A DNA stretch of 64,000 bases from Casuarina equisetifolia. Its lineage: Eukaryota > Streptophyta > Magnoliopsida > Fagales > Casuarinaceae. The translations under genes were made by a program, and so were the position numbers. Location: contig CM052356.1 in assembly GCA_028551475.1 (NCBI GenBank), positions 15,341,884-15,405,883 on the forward strand. Reading direction: 5' to 3'. Shown here piece after piece: positions 1 to 12,900 of this stretch. The notes under the pieces are model-generated. The model did no database searches. It was not told where the DNA came from and worked only from the letters and a program-made list of their open reading frames with translations. Within the stretch, counting starts at the first letter, position 1. Each line of letters starts with the position of its first letter.

Positions 1-1268
1 CCTGTCTCATCCACCTTTTTCCTTTTTATTTTTTTAATTCATTGTTCCCCCTAATGGTGTGAATCTCGAGTTTATTATTTTTATAACATAGACCAACAAG
101 CTCACTATCTTCAAGTATACATATCAATATGTATTTGATATTTATTTTTAAAGTTTACAAATTTCATCATTTTTAACATTTTAATTTTATCCAAATTGAT
201 AAAAAAATCACTTTAAATTAATTTTTAAAATAAATAAAATACACGACAATTATTATTTTTATTCTTCACCCTAATAATTTTTTAAAATTAAACCTGGTTG
301 ATTTCTCAAATAATTTACACACATCGATTGACGCCATTAGATTAGATCGCATTTATAAAATACTGGATTTTACGTTTGAGTTGGATCACCTTAACTTGCC
401 CCACACATCATGTGCAAAGCCTGAAGCAATAAGCCAGCTGAAGAAGACAACGCGAACCTTCACGTTGGCGTATTTATTATATTTCGTTGCCTCTAAAGCA
501 CCAGCCTTCTTTTAACAGGCTGTTTTTGGCGTCCGATCTGGGTTGCAATTCAGACCGCTGCTTCCCTTCTGCTCCGTCCGATCTTCCAAGAACAATCTTG
601 GCCCGTGGATGTTAAGAAAATGGAAGAACCGTGAAACTTTTCCTACTCTATAATCGATAGGCACCTAAAGTAGGAATCATTTTGTGCCCTACCATTTCTG
701 AAAAACGTACTCGTGACAAACCCCACTCATATTCTTGTATCCCAAACTATTAATTATTCTGGGGGCTCTGAAACTCTAGCAATAGGTTGTGTGTACTTTT
801 GTTTCTGCACGCACCACAGAAGGATAAAGAGACAGAGATGGGATCTGTATTGTTTGACCGACCAGCATCGGGGTTAATGGAAATGTCCATAGGTTTGGCT
901 GAGCTGGTGATTTTCTACAACTTTCTTTTTTTCATCCCTTTTTATCATGACACAAAAACAATAAATTCTTTAAATTAAGTTATCAGAAGACTTAATTGTT
1001 CATAAAAAATTAGGTGAACTCTTAATAATTTGAAATTTATATTTAAATTTTAACATGTCTTATCATATCAAACATATGAAACTTTTTCTACTCTAAAATC
1101 ATGACTTTGATATCACATTAGTATGATTTCTCTTTTAGAATATAGATATAAGAAAATGAAAATGATTATATGAGATAATCCATCCTGATTTCTCAATAAT
1201 TAAGTAAAAAGTTGTCATGAGTAATTCATGGACTGTGTTCTCAAGTAACAATTGTGATGTTCTTGGTG
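1..1268. other. intergenic, 3' flank of the LCAT1-like gene
   Basis: AT-rich sequence with a slightly GC-richer patch around 400-640. No convincing exon, RNA gene or repeat was seen. A 63-codon open frame near 787-978 has no recognisable domain and looks like chance. The part next to 1268 should hold the 3' UTR of the minus-strand gene, but I could not place a poly(A) site. Confidence 0.5.
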
Positions 1269-3391
1269 TTATACAACAGAATGCTCAACGCATGAGTTAA
1301 TTCCTGAAATTTCTGCTATTATTTCATCGAGTGCAGCATCTCTTCTGAGTATTGATGTATGAGAAACCCCACGAAGTTTGATAACCTTAAGGGTTTGATT
1401 TTTCTCATCCGACCAGAGGGCTTCAAGTGCCAACAGGCTCACCATGTTCACTGTCCCATCTCCGTCCCCATACACAACCTCCGGTTGCTCGTCGAAGCCA
1501 TTTTCCCCGTAAAACAGTGTCTCCGGCGTCCTTACACCGCTCCCGATTATACACGTGATGGGCACCCCAGGCGTTGCATATTTTTCTGTCAAAGGCAGAA
1601 TGCGAGACTTGTAAGGATGAATTCCTTCTAGGAATCCAATGTCATCGAGAAACTGAGGAATGTCGTAGGCTGAATAAGCTGCGGTTGGGGTAATCACAAG
1701 CGGCTTTTGGCGATCAAATAGTTTGGGATTAGGCATGAGCCACAGGTTGCTTTCTGAGCTCCTTTGCTCTTCTCGTACATGCAAGGGTTCCACCAGAGGG
1801 ACTCCAAGGGAGTTACCGGAGGCGAAGGTGAGCATCTCCTGCACAGTGCCACCCCATGGGGCGGAGAGCGCCACGAAGTGTTTGATGAACTTTTGGCGCC
1901 AGTCGGGTGGGTTTCGGTTCAAAAGCTGGAGGACAAACAGGCCCCCTAAGCTGTGGGAGAGAAGTATCACCGGTTTCCCGCCATTGGACGTGCTAGCGTT
2001 CTCTATCAACTCCTTCAGGTCTTGCAGGAACTTGGAACCCACTTGGGATGGGTGGCCTTCGGCTGCTAAGCCATATCTGAAATCGTAGGGAGCTCCAAAG
2101 AGAGTTTCGCCATCAACGTACCCAATGTCCTCCAGGGATTCCACCAGGGGTGCCATGTATGCGGTAATGGGCCTGTAAGTTCGTTCGACATTTAGTGATT
2201 CAATTCCACATCAGAGCCATAAATGATTAGACATTAACTTTGTCAATAGGAATCGACCAGCATCCTCGTCTTCTATAGTGTTAGCTATTGGTCACTTCTA
2301 AAGAGGATATCTGATTAAACATTAATCATGTACAATAATTAATACTTTTTACACATTCTCATGATGAAATAAAATGGCGACAATCACAAAAACTTAATTT
2401 ATCATATGTCGCATTTGCACTTGTGCTGTAATACCATATCATAAATAACCAACCACTAAGATTGATTGATAAAAAAAGGTGAATCAAACAAAATCATAGC
2501 AAGATATAACAGTTCAGTAACATTTGAGGACTTTATCGTATGGAAGGATTGGATTTGAATCTCTTCTCTTTTAATAAATCTCTTAAATTTTCTCAATTTC
2601 ATTCTTGATAAAAGAGAGAGCAAAAACAAAATATTGACAATATAGGTTGATAACATAAACTTTAAGTTAATTGGCATACCCCAAACAGTCAATATGAATG
2701 GCCATATTGTAATCTAAAAATGCTTGATAACTAAGTAATCCTTCGAATTGGAACTTCCCTTGAGTTTGGGAGATTCCCGCTTGCATGTGGCTCGCCATTA
2801 CCACTGCTCGTGGCAGTAGGCCTAAACCGGATAAAAAACAAGTTCTTAACGGGTTTATGCAATTTCAAGTTTTCAGACACACGTTCTGGTAGAGCCCAGC
2901 CCAACCCAAAATCAGAACATCTACAGCCGGTGAACAATCTAACCAAAAATCATCACTGGAACAAACGTGATTGATCAAATCAATTGCAGTGAAAGGAGGG
3001 TCAGCACAAGAGCTTACTTGAGATAAGGGTCCAGGAACAGAAGTGACTGGGTCGAGCCGAAGTAAGGGACTCTGGTTTCAACCCCAGGAGCATTGCGGTA
3101 ATCATCCAAATCAGGATGATAATAAAGCATCATACGCTCGGCAAAGCACTTGGTAAACGGAGCCAAGAGGACGGTGGGGTCGAACCACAGCCTGAACCAA
3201 TCGTCCTTGTGCTTCTGGACCGGATTCCACTTACTGCAGAACAAGCTCGAAGGTTTGTAGCCGGCCGTCAGCCGGGCTTCCAGCTGGTTCCCGCCATTCC
3301 CAGGTATGAGGATCAGAGGGTGGAGGTTGCTGCCTGCTTGACAGGTGTACAACATCACAGCCACTGAGATCAGTACCAATTGGATGTCCAT
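1269..3391 (-). CDS. LCAT1: lecithin-cholesterol acyltransferase-like protein (LCAT1/PSAT family)
   Basis: Two exons on the minus strand: 3391-3018 and 2172-1269. The donor is CTCAA|GTAAGC and the acceptor is CTTACAG|G. They join in frame to give about 425 residues, close to the usual plant LCAT1 length. I chose ATG 3391 because it is followed directly by a hydrophobic signal-like segment (LVLISVAVMLYTC) and then the family block HPLILIPGNGGNQLEA. The open frame runs 58 codons further upstream, but that part looks unlike the family. The alpha/beta-hydrolase triad is visible: Ser about 199 in SHSLGG, Asp about 361-363 in YGDGDGTVN, and His about 396 in RGVSHTSIL. Family members act as phospholipases A or sterol acyltransferases at endomembranes; the exact substrate cannot be read from sequence. 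No lesion was seen. Confidence 0.9.
2173..3017 (-). other. single intron of the LCAT1-like gene
   Basis: An 845-bp GT-AG intron, AT-rich, with no domain-bearing frame. A short GC-richer stretch at about 2740-2940 is open on the minus strand but is not recognisable. Confidence 0.8.
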
Positions 3392-3869
3392 TAATGGATC
3401 CCTGCTAGTGCTATCTCCTCGATGCGTTGCGACGAGCTCAGGAGAGACATCGAGAGTTCTGGATTCGCTTGCTGTCGTGGACTCTCCGGAGTTGGTCAAA
3501 TCAAGGTGCAACATGTGGTGGAGAATTCCTCTCGTTAACAACATACAAACGCCGTCGTCTTTCATTCGGTTCTATTATTGCTGGCGACCTCTAAGGAAGT
3601 GAAGTCGAAAAATTTCGCCTCGACAGTGTTTTCAAACGGCGACATGACTCTTAATGTCAGGTAAGGTCGCCACGGTCAGTCACGACGTAGCTCTCTCTCT
3701 TAGGTAGAGTTCTATTTTATTTTTAAATTAGAAAAAAGTTATATTGCTTAAACCCATGAGTGAATAATATGAAATAAAATTTTACAGGTGAGTAAGATGA
3801 TTTTTTTTTTTTGAAAAACTGAAACTTTTTATGTAGTTTTGTATGCTTAGGATCACTTCTTTGGTGTTT

Positions 3870-3900
<31 letters not shown>

Positions 3901-4124
3901 GGGTTAGAACGCGAGAGTTAATTATTAAAAAAAATAAAAACATGTAGGAGTTATTATCAGCACATATTGCAATCCATGAGGTGAATTCTGAAAAGAAAAA
4001 GTCCCTTTCAGACGATAATAATGCGATTAAAGTAGACATATTGATTTCTTCTCACATTTTTGATAATTTGCAGATCTGTGAAAAGGATTTGGTCTACTTT
4101 AGGCGACGACTTCTTATAGATAGG
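3392..4124. other. LCAT1-like 5' flank with a T13-G24 homopolymer junction
   Basis: Upstream region of the LCAT1-like gene, ended by the Copia insertion at 4125. It contains 13 T (3867-3879) followed directly by 24 G (3880-3903). That run produces a false poly-proline reading frame on the minus strand. No core promoter element was assigned with confidence. Confidence 0.6.
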
Positions 4125-4332
4125 TGTTGAAATATGTCATGAGTTGAAGGCCTCTCCTTTTTTCTTAGTTTTGGCTCGTTGGAAGACTGATAGGCCCATT
4201 AGAATGTCATGTTTATATGTGTATCATTGTAAATGATTCTCTAAGTAGGAATACACAAGTATACGGAGCCTGAGGGCAACTTTCCCACAGCGTACTGTTC
4301 CGAGCACTTGTTCTTAGTAAGTTTCTTCAAGA
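4125..4332 (+). repeat. 5' LTR of the first Copia element
   Basis: Begins TGTTGAA and ends TTCAAGA, pairing with 9301-9508. The end at 4332 is fixed by the adjacent primer site and by the target duplication that follows the matching base of the 3' LTR. Confidence 0.92.
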
Positions 4333-4345
4333 TGGTATCCGAGAA
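4333..4345 (+). other. primer-binding site (initiator tRNA-Met type)
   Basis: TGGTATCCGAG starts at the first base after the LTR. It matches the usual plant initiator-Met primer site TGGTATCAGAG except for one base. Confidence 0.85.
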
Positions 4346-4795
4346 GGTTAGATGATACTTTCTTCATTGCTTTTCTGGGATTAGTAGGATGAACTTCTGC
4401 CATCAAAGGTAAATTAGTTCTTGCATTGCCAAGGGCTTTATTGCATTTTCATATATGCTTGTCAGTAGATATTTGTTGTAGTGCTGCATTCCATTCGCAA
4501 GTTTTGCTTTGGGAAATGGCATTTGATTGATGTCTCACACACCTCTTTCTTACCTTTCCCATTTTACCCATAATATTCTAATCCTTTTACCACTCTTGCC
4601 ATTTTATCCTGATCCACCATGGCTAGAACTCCCCTTCGAAATACTCCACCACAGAATCCCAACTCATCCTCCACAACAACCCTCATCAACCCATACTGTA
4701 ACCTATATTTTCTTTCACCCACAGACATACCTAGAGTAGCTCTTGTCACTGAAGTGCTTAAAGATGAGAGTAATTATGAACTTTAGAGTAGTGAA

Positions 4796-5278
4796 ATGGA
4801 GAATCAACTCATGGCCAAAAACAAATGGGGATTTGTTAATGGCTCATTTACTCGACCCAAATCAGATCTAGAGAAGCAACAAGCTTGGGATCTTTGCTAT
4901 TATGCAGTCCAGAGTTGGTTTCAAAAATCGGTTTCTCATGAACTAATGTTATACGTGACTCGGAAAAAGGATTTGAAAATCATTTGGGAGACTTTCAAAA
5001 CTTGGTTTAGAATTCTCACCGAGACACAGGTGTATCGAGTTTGGCATCAGCAATTTAAGAATTGAATGCACGTTCCTACCGTTACTAAGTACTACACAAA
5101 ACTCAGTAACTTGTGGTTGGAAATAGAGATCGTAGACCCTTTTGTTCACTGTCATTGTGGTTATTGTTCATGTCGAGTTAATGAAAGAGTGGATGCAAAA
5201 GTTGAAAAACACCGAACTATTGATTTTTTTTTGGACTGCCGGAGAAGTTCAGGAATTTTAGAACAAATGTCCTTTTAA
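4796..5278 (+). pseudogene. Copia gag remnant
   Basis: Two abutting frames (4796-5065 and 5066-5278, separated by a stop) resemble the N-terminal gag of plant Copia polyproteins. The region holds an NGSFTRP segment, a WxxCxxxVxSW-like core, and a YYTKLSNLW block followed by clustered cysteines. The remainder to about 6000 is broken gag with no continuous frame. Confidence 0.7.
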
Positions 5279-6041
5279 AGGAGCCACTCCCCTCTGTGGA
5301 TTCAGTTTTTAATTTGGCCAAAGAAGACGAACATTAAGCTAGAAAAGAAGAAACTAGAACCAGCGAGCATGAGAATCTCCTTGCTATATCTCATCTCCAT
5401 AGGGTTTTGGACAATTCGGTGCAAAAGAGAAGGTGGACTCGAAAGGGAGAATTATTTGTTCTCATAGCCATTAATCGGTACCCTTCAAGGACTAGTGCTA
5501 TCACTTGGTCGGCTATCCTCCTAGGTGGACACCCAAAGGAAAGGGAAAAAAAAGGGTCAGCGGCTGGCACTCCAAGCTAGCAATGTCGTTGGGAATGAAG
5601 GTGCTTCCTAAACTTCTCTCGGGGGGGAGACGGGACAAGGGGTCCTGCTGTTAAAGGGGCTTTCGGGCAATTCACTCCTACAAGCTTCCCTAGACCTCAC
5701 CAATTGGGCCTCATTTATGGGTACTAGTCGCATGCCCAACAATATTGAATGTTGTATGCCTATTATTCAGGCACACATGGGCCAATCTTGTTCTCAATCA
5801 GCACTCCTCAAGGGTTGCAGGCTCCAGGCTTGTTTAGGCCTCACATACAGAACTTGAAGCCATAACAACCGAGCAACCCATAGAATCAACTAAGGACTAC
5901 CTCTTTTGCAGCAACCATGCATCCTGCGGCACCTCCATTTCCACCATTCAACTTGAGTTAGCTGCAAAATAGCTATCTTCCCAATCATTTGGGAATTACG
6001 AAAGTACTGTGCTTTCATCAATCCCTAATTTTTCATAAATT

Positions 6042-7400
6042 ATTGATTCAGGTGCAAATGACCATGTCACATGCAATTTGAACTCTTTATATTTTTATTC
6101 ACCATGTGCACCTCAATCATTGCCTATTAAATTGCCTGATAGCAGGTGTGTTTATGCCACTCATATTGGATGGGCACAACCCACAAAATTGTTGCATTTG
6201 AACCATGTTCTTTACATCTCTCGTGTGAAATTCAATTTGCTTTTAATTAAAAAAATCACATGTAACAACAATTGCATCGCCGTTTTCTTTGATGATTTCT
6301 ATTTTTTCAAGGACTGTATGACTGGGTAAATCAATCTGGGGGCTTTATTTTTTGCAATCTACTTTATCTGAATTATCACATTGTATTACACGCTTTTTGA
6401 ACAATTTACATTCCTTTTTGTCCTATGTGAATGTGAACACACAGTGTAATAACAATGTTCTTTCTCCTAATGTTTTATGGCATAGACAGTTAGGACATAG
6501 CTCCCAAAAGTGTTATTATGCACATGAAAAATGTGTGGAATGTCCTTATTTATTTACTTGCTCTATTTGTCCTTTAGCTAAATAGACTAGATTAGTTTTT
6601 CCACAATGTCAAAATTTTAATAATGCTGTTTTTGACCTTGTCTATATGGATCTATGAGGACCACACTAGGAACCTAATCATAACAAGTTGCAATATTTTT
6701 AAACTATTGTTGATGATTTTTCACAAGCGACTTGAACGTTTCTTTTGCGTTTTAAAGATCAAGTTTTCTCACTATTCAGTCCTTTATTTTCATGGTACAA
6801 AATCAACATGGTATCTGTATCAAGCGCATTCACTTTAATAACATAACATAATTTTTTTTTATTACATGCTCTTCTTTCTTGGCATCTCGTGGGATTCATC
6901 ACAAGAGCTCTTGTGTATACATTTTTTAACAGAATGGGATAATGGAATGCAAACACCATCATTTATTAGACATTGCATTAGCTTTGATGTTTCAAGCTCA
7001 TATTCCTATACGTTTTTAGGGAAAATGCATTTTGACCTCTACTCACATCATTAATCGACTACCTAGTACTAAACTTGGAAATAATCTCCTTTTGAGATAT
7101 TACATGGAAAACCACCCTTACTAGATCATTTACAGGTCTTTGGGTGCAGATGTTATGCGTCTAATTTATGCCCTAGAGACAAGTTCTCTCTTAGGGCGAT
7201 TCCATGTGTCTTTTTTGGGTATCCCCCTTTCCAAAAAGGATACGAAGTGTGTGATCCAAATAGTGAAAAGTTTTTGATGAGTTGTGATGCAGTGTTTTAT
7301 GAGTATGATTTTCCTTTTGACTCAAGTAAAACCTTGGATTCCTCTCATGATTCGCCTTCGAATCAAGTTATCCCAGTTTCAGACGTAACATAGTCATACG
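6042..7400 (+). pseudogene. Copia protease, pre-integrase and integrase remnants
   Basis: The aspartic protease motif IDSGANDHVT is intact at 6042-6071. The GAG-pre-integrase block with WHRQLGH and paired cysteines lies at about 6478-6585. Integrase-like pieces follow, with a typical integrase C-terminal signature (PFQKGYEV, then FYEYDFPF) at about 7220-7320. Several frame changes interrupt them. Confidence 0.7.
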
Positions 7401-7759
7401 ATCCATTGCCGAGTCCACTAAAGCCATATCCAAGTTTTCCAAAGACACAACCTAAGGGAACATCTCCAGCTCCTTTACTAGATTCATCAAGTACAAAGTC
7501 CCAACCTATTACTATTCCTTCAATTGTCATAACTGATCAAATTCCTGAATCGTCTCCACCCGCTAGAGAGTCATCACCACCAATTATTCGGCGGTCATCA
7601 CAACCCACATGTCCTATTATTTGGACTACCGATTACATATGTTCGACCACCTCCATAGGGTTAAACAATAAGTACCCCATATCTGATCATGTTTCCCTTG
7701 ATCATTTTCATCCTTATTATCAAAACTTTCTTGTCTCAATATCTGTCATCATAGAACCT

Positions 7760-9290
7760 GAAACATATTATCAGGCACTTAATGACAATCATTGGGTTAA
7801 TGCTATACATAAGGAATTAGCAGCCCTTAAGGCCAATCTCATGTGGGATGTTGTATCACTTCCACCTAGTCATTGAGCCATTGGATGCAAATAGGTGTAC
7901 AAGGTTAAGTATCATGCAGATGACACAATAGAGAGGTACAAGGCATACTTGGTGGCTAAAGGTTATACACAGCAAGAGGGTGTTGACTATGATGAAACTT
8001 TCTCCCCAGTGATTAAGTTTGTGATAGTAAGATCAGTTATGAGCATAAAATCAATGAAGAATTGGTGCCTTGCATAGGGATCTGTTAAAAGAAGTATACA
8101 TGCACCTTCTACCTAGTCTTTCTCCTGAAAGGGAAAAATCTGTATGCCATCTCAGAAAATCATTGTATGGATTAAAGTAGGCATTTAGGCAATGGTATGT
8201 CAAATTTACAGAGGCCTTACTTTCAAGCAGTTTTCAACAATCTTTGCATGATTACGCACTATTCACTAAGTGAACTATAGGTTCGTTCATCATTCTTTCG
8301 TTTTATGTTGATGATATACTAGTGACAGATGATAATGTTGTTGTAATTTCAGAACTTAAGAGATATTTGCATTCAGTATTTCATATGAAAGATCTTGAAC
8401 AATGGAGATACTTCCTTAGGATAGAAATAGTTCATTCACCAAAAGGAATATATCTCAATCAATGCAAGTATTCATTAGAGCTAGTATCAAAAGTTGGACT
8501 TGGTGGGTCCAAACCCATGATTACACCCTTAGAGCCAAATATGAAACTCACTACTCCAAAGTATGATGAGAGAGATCCTGAAAGACAGGAAGATCCTCTT
8601 TTAAAAGATTACAGCTTTTATCAAAGGATGATTGAGAGACTTTTATATTTGACTCACATCATGCCTGATATTTCATTTCCAGTTCAGCACTTTAGCCAAT
8701 TTACTTATAAACCTAAGTAGTCACATTTGGATGCAACTATGTGATTGTTGAAATACATCAAAGGAACTCCCAGACTTGGGATTTTCTTTTCATCTTCATC
8801 TAGGTTAGAGCTTACTATCTACTGTGACTCAAATTATGCCACCTGCCCCATGACACAGAAGTGTGTGATAGGATACTGCATTAAATTGGGAGATTCCTTG
8901 ATATCATGGTTGGCTAAAAAACAACTTACTGTATCATGATCTTTAGCAGAGTCTGAATATAAAGCCATAGGGTACACTATTTGTGAGATAATTTGGTTGC
9001 TAGGATTGCTTTTGGACTTAGGTGTGACTATTCCTTGTCCAGTCTCACTTTTATGTTATAGTGAAATGGTTGGACACATTATGGTAGATCCCATATTTCA
9101 TTAAAGAACCAAGCATATCGAGATAGATTGCCACTTTGTTCGCGAGAAAATTCAGAAAGGAATTGTGCAAACTTGTTATGTTAATACGCAAGAACAACCC
9201 ATTGATGTATTTACTAAAGCATTATATAGCCCTCAACATCATTACTTGTTGTCCAAGCTTAGAGTTTGTGACTTGTACAAATCTCCACCT
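7760..9290 (+). pseudogene. Copia reverse transcriptase and RNase H remnants
   Basis: RT pieces include RYKAYLVAKGYTQQEGVDY (about 7936) and the catalytic FYVDDILV (about 8301-8325). The RT-RNase H connection GGSKPMITPLEP lies at about 8500. RNase H shows IYCDSNYA (about 8818) and SLAESEYKAIGY (about 8940). Stop codons and frame shifts separate the pieces. Confidence 0.85.
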
Positions 9291-9300
9291 TGAGGGGGAG
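9289..9300 (+). other. polypurine tract of the first Copia element
   Basis: The purine-rich TGAGGGGGAG lies directly before the 3' LTR at 9301, the expected place for plus-strand priming. Confidence 0.8.
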
Positions 9301-9508
9301 TGTTGAAATATGTTATAAGTTGAGGGCCTTTCATTCTTTCTTAGTTTTGGCCCATTGGAAGACTGGCAGGCCCATTAGAATGTCCTATTTATATGTATAT
9401 CACTGTAAATGATTCTTTAAATAGGAATACACAAGTATATGGAGCTTGAGGGCAACTTTCCCACAATGTACTGTTCTAAGCACTTTTTCTTAGTAAGTTT
9501 CTTCAAGA
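9301..9508 (+). repeat. 3' LTR of the first Copia element
   Basis: 208 bp, collinear with 4125-4332 without gaps, about 11 percent diverged. It is followed directly by the ATAGG target duplication. Confidence 0.92.
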
Positions 9509-9513
9509 ATAGG

Positions 9514-9999
9514 ACTAATCTATGGTTGAATAACCCATTATATATTCTAAAAGAGAACAATTATTTGACTTAACAAGAAGTAGCTCAGCAATCTTGAAAA
9601 CATTCATTCTAACGTAATTATTTGACCACGTACAAAGGTGGCAACCTTTGGCTTATCTTTTTCTACAAATAATTGTATTCTCCTTCAAAATAGGTGAAAA
9701 TGATAGAATAGATAATTCAAAGTGTAAGAATAGCTTGAGTGTTTGCTTCTCAGAGTCGAAAGGTTCACTAACCAAAAAATTAGTTGCTTTATAAGTGGGT
9801 TGAAGGACGAAACCTGTATGGATGTTATGGTTTGTAAACTATCGACTTTACCCTCGACAATATGATTAGCTAGACTATATGAAGTTAAAGAATCAGTTAA
9901 TAGAGTTATAGTTTCCATCGTAGTCAAAAAATAGAGCATGTACAGTCAAAGGTTTCCAAGACTAGTTTGCCAGTTAAAAAACTATGTCAGCTAGAAAAT
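9514..9999. other. intergenic between two retroelements
   Basis: AT-rich. A minus-strand open frame at 9685-9939 has no recognisable domain. It may be a decayed 5' part of the Gypsy relic that follows, but no LTR was found. Confidence 0.4.
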
Positions 10000-12900
10000 G
10001 ATGGAGAGGTGATCCAGGGGTATTTGTTTTAATTGCGATGATAAATTTATACTAGACTATGGGTACTACATGTTGCTTTTGTTAAGGGGATTGAATCACT
10101 AGAGGAGGTTGAAAAAAAAGTGCCAAACAATGTTGTTGATAAGGAGGGAATTAGGTAATTATGGAGATTTCCCTTTCAACTATACATAGAACTAAGAACC
10201 CTAACACCAGGAGGGTGCGTGGGAGTAATGGGAATTGCTAAGGTAGGGGTTGTTTTACTAATTGATTTTGGAAGCACTTATAATTTTGTGAGTGATAAGA
10301 TGGCTAGAAGTATGAACTTAGAAACTAGATCTAAAAGGTAAGCTTGAAGTCATTGTAGCCAAAGGGGACATTATTTAAAGTTTTGGTATGTGATATAACA
10401 TCAAGCTAGTGCTACAAAGGGTCTACATGAAGGGAATTTTTTTCATTTTACCTACAAGAGACCTACAAGGGGTCTAAATTGCACACATCTTTTGAAGGGA
10501 ATGGAAAATTGGTGAACTTACAAGGTGAAAAGATATCTCCTAACCATAGAATAAATGGCCACAAGTTTGCAAAAGCAATATTACAACATATTTGGTTTTT
10601 GTGTATGAAGAACGTTGAAGTGGTGGAAAGGTAACAAGGGGATAGTTTGGTTAAGCTACTTTTTGAATTTCAAGAGATTTTCAAGAAACCTCATGCATTA
10701 CCCCTAAATAGATCCCACAATAATCAAATTCCCTTTAAGGATGAAATTAAGCCTATCATTAGTAAGCCATTTCATTATCCCTACTTTTAAAAAGGGAAAA
10801 TTGAAAGGTTGTTAAGAGAGTTGTTGTAAGAAAGAGTTGTGAAATCAGGTAATAAACCATTTTCCTTCATGGTTTTATTGGTTAAAAAGAAAGATAGATT
10901 ATGGAGATTGTGTGAACTATTGTTATTTGAATATTATAACCGTGAATGATAGTTTCCCAATTCCAACTACAGATGAATTGTTAGAGTAAAGATTTTTACT
11001 GAGCTAGGTTTGAGGTTAATGTACCATTAAATCAAGACACAACCAAAAGATGTAGTTAAGATTATTTTTCAAATGCCACATGGACACTGTGAATTTTTGG
11101 TAATGTCCTTTGGTATTTCTAATGCCCCATCAACTTTTCAAAGGCTTATGAATGACGTCTTCAAGGAGGTTTTAGGGAGATTTGTTTTGGTGTTCATTGA
11201 TAGCATTTTGGTTTATAGTCACTTATGGGAAGAACACAAAGAATGTGCTAGAAGGGCATTTAGAATTCTAAAAGATCATAAGCCTTCTAAGAGGAACCAA
11301 AAGTGACTTTTTGGGAAATTTTGGTAAAGTACTTAGGCATGTGATTTTCGGGGAGGATGTGGAGGTAGATCCTAAAAAAATTCAGCCTTGAAAGAATGGC
11401 CTTCTTCCAAGATAGTGAAGTTTTTATAAGGGTTCCTTAAGTTAAAGAGTTATTTTGAATGTTTATTGCTAATTATAGATTGATTTTTGCCCCTCTAATT
11501 ATATTACAAAAAACATAATGGGTTTAAATTGGATGAAGATGCAGAGCACTTTAATAGATAAAGGAGGTGATGACTAAGACATCAATGCTAAGACTTATAA
11601 ATTTTTCTTTATGACATTTCTAACAGTGGATTGGGAGCAATATTCCTACAAAAATAGATATTCATGCATTTTTTAGCCAATTAATAAAGGGAAAGAACTT
11701 GTTATTATCCACTGAGGGAGATGTTAGCATTAATTCTTGTTTTACGTCAATGGTGACAATACTTCTTGTGCAAGCAAATTTATGGTATGAACATATCAAA
11801 ATAGTTTACATTTTTCACTTAGCAAAAACTCACTACCTCAACTCGACAAAGACAATTAGTAAAAATCTTCGGGTTGGTTTTGTCATCCAATATAAACCAT
11901 GTAGGGAGAATTTAGTGGTAAACAATAAGTAGACTAATTGTCTTTTTTGGGAGAAGGAGAGGTTAGGGGGGAGGGTTTGGTAACACATGATAGGGCTCCA
12001 TAACTAACAATATTTCTTAGTGGAGAAAGGGAATTCGAATCCGACAATACAATGAGTGATCTTAATAACTAAAAGATCCTTATTGATGTGAAATATAAGC
12101 ATCACATGGTCATTGAGCCAACTACAGAGTAGGAGGCGTGACTCAAATTAAGACTAAACTCATAATGCTTAAGAGAACAACTAATGAGGTTAATGAAATG
12201 ATGCCAATCCTTAATGATAATGGCATTGCAACAATATAAGAGTTTAAGGAGAGAACTCTTAATTGGCTCTAAGGGAAGTTTCTACCCTTGTTCAAAGGTG
12301 GCTACTCCAATTTGCAATGAAATAACTTCCCATCTCAAAATTACAAAATTGGTGCAAAAGGTATTAAATAAGGAAATAGAAGGATCTTGGGAGTTTTAGG
12401 AGGGTATTCTATTCTATTAAACCAAATATATTTGGCTATTGATTTTGTCCCACTCCAACACTCTTATAAGAAATATTTGAGTGCCTCACAAAGGTTGCCA
12501 AAGGACACTCCAATGGTTTAAGGTTGTCCTTTTTTGGAAGAAAATGGATAAATGTATACCAAATTTTGTTAAACAATATGAAGTATATCAAAAGTTGAAT
12601 TGGGAGAATAAAATATCGAAAGGGTTGATGTAGTAATTACTAATTTTGGAGTAGATAAGGATAGACATCTTTACATATTTAATTGAAAGTGTACATTTTT
12701 CAAAAAAGAAACAAATGATTGTGGTTATGGTAGATAGATTATCCAAGTTGGCACGTGTTATTACCTTGTCTCACCCATATGTGACGATTAATGTGGCTTA
12801 AGTGTACTTTAAAAATGCATTCAAGTTGTATGGAATATCAAAGATGTGGTGTATGACTACGACATAGTTTTCAACAATGTATTTTAGGGTCAAATTTTTG

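Larger units (their letters stand above)
4125..9508 (+). mobile_element. Ty1/Copia LTR retrotransposon, full length but decayed
   Basis: A 5384-bp element bounded by 208-bp LTRs and a perfect 5-bp target duplication ATAGG (4120-4124 and 9509-9513). A primer-binding site follows the 5' LTR directly and a purine tract precedes the 3' LTR. Coding order is Copia type: gag (about 4796-5278), protease, GAG-pre-integrase, integrase, reverse transcriptase, RNase H. All parts carry stops and frameshifts, so the copy cannot make its own proteins. The two LTRs differ at about 23 of 208 positions (by eye), nearly all transitions. This points to an old insertion that decayed under cytosine methylation. 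It lies just upstream of the LCAT1-like promoter. Confidence 0.93.

Noticed and set aside
787..978. 63-codon open frame on the plus strand
   Set aside because: No domain and AT-rich low-information sequence; expected by chance in this length.
1359..2088. Plus-strand frames across the LCAT1-like exon 2
   Set aside because: Antisense shadows; the minus-strand frame holds the hydrolase triad.
3782..4039. Minus-strand frame with a proline run
   Set aside because: The prolines come only from the G24 homopolymer; the same applies to 48688-48999.
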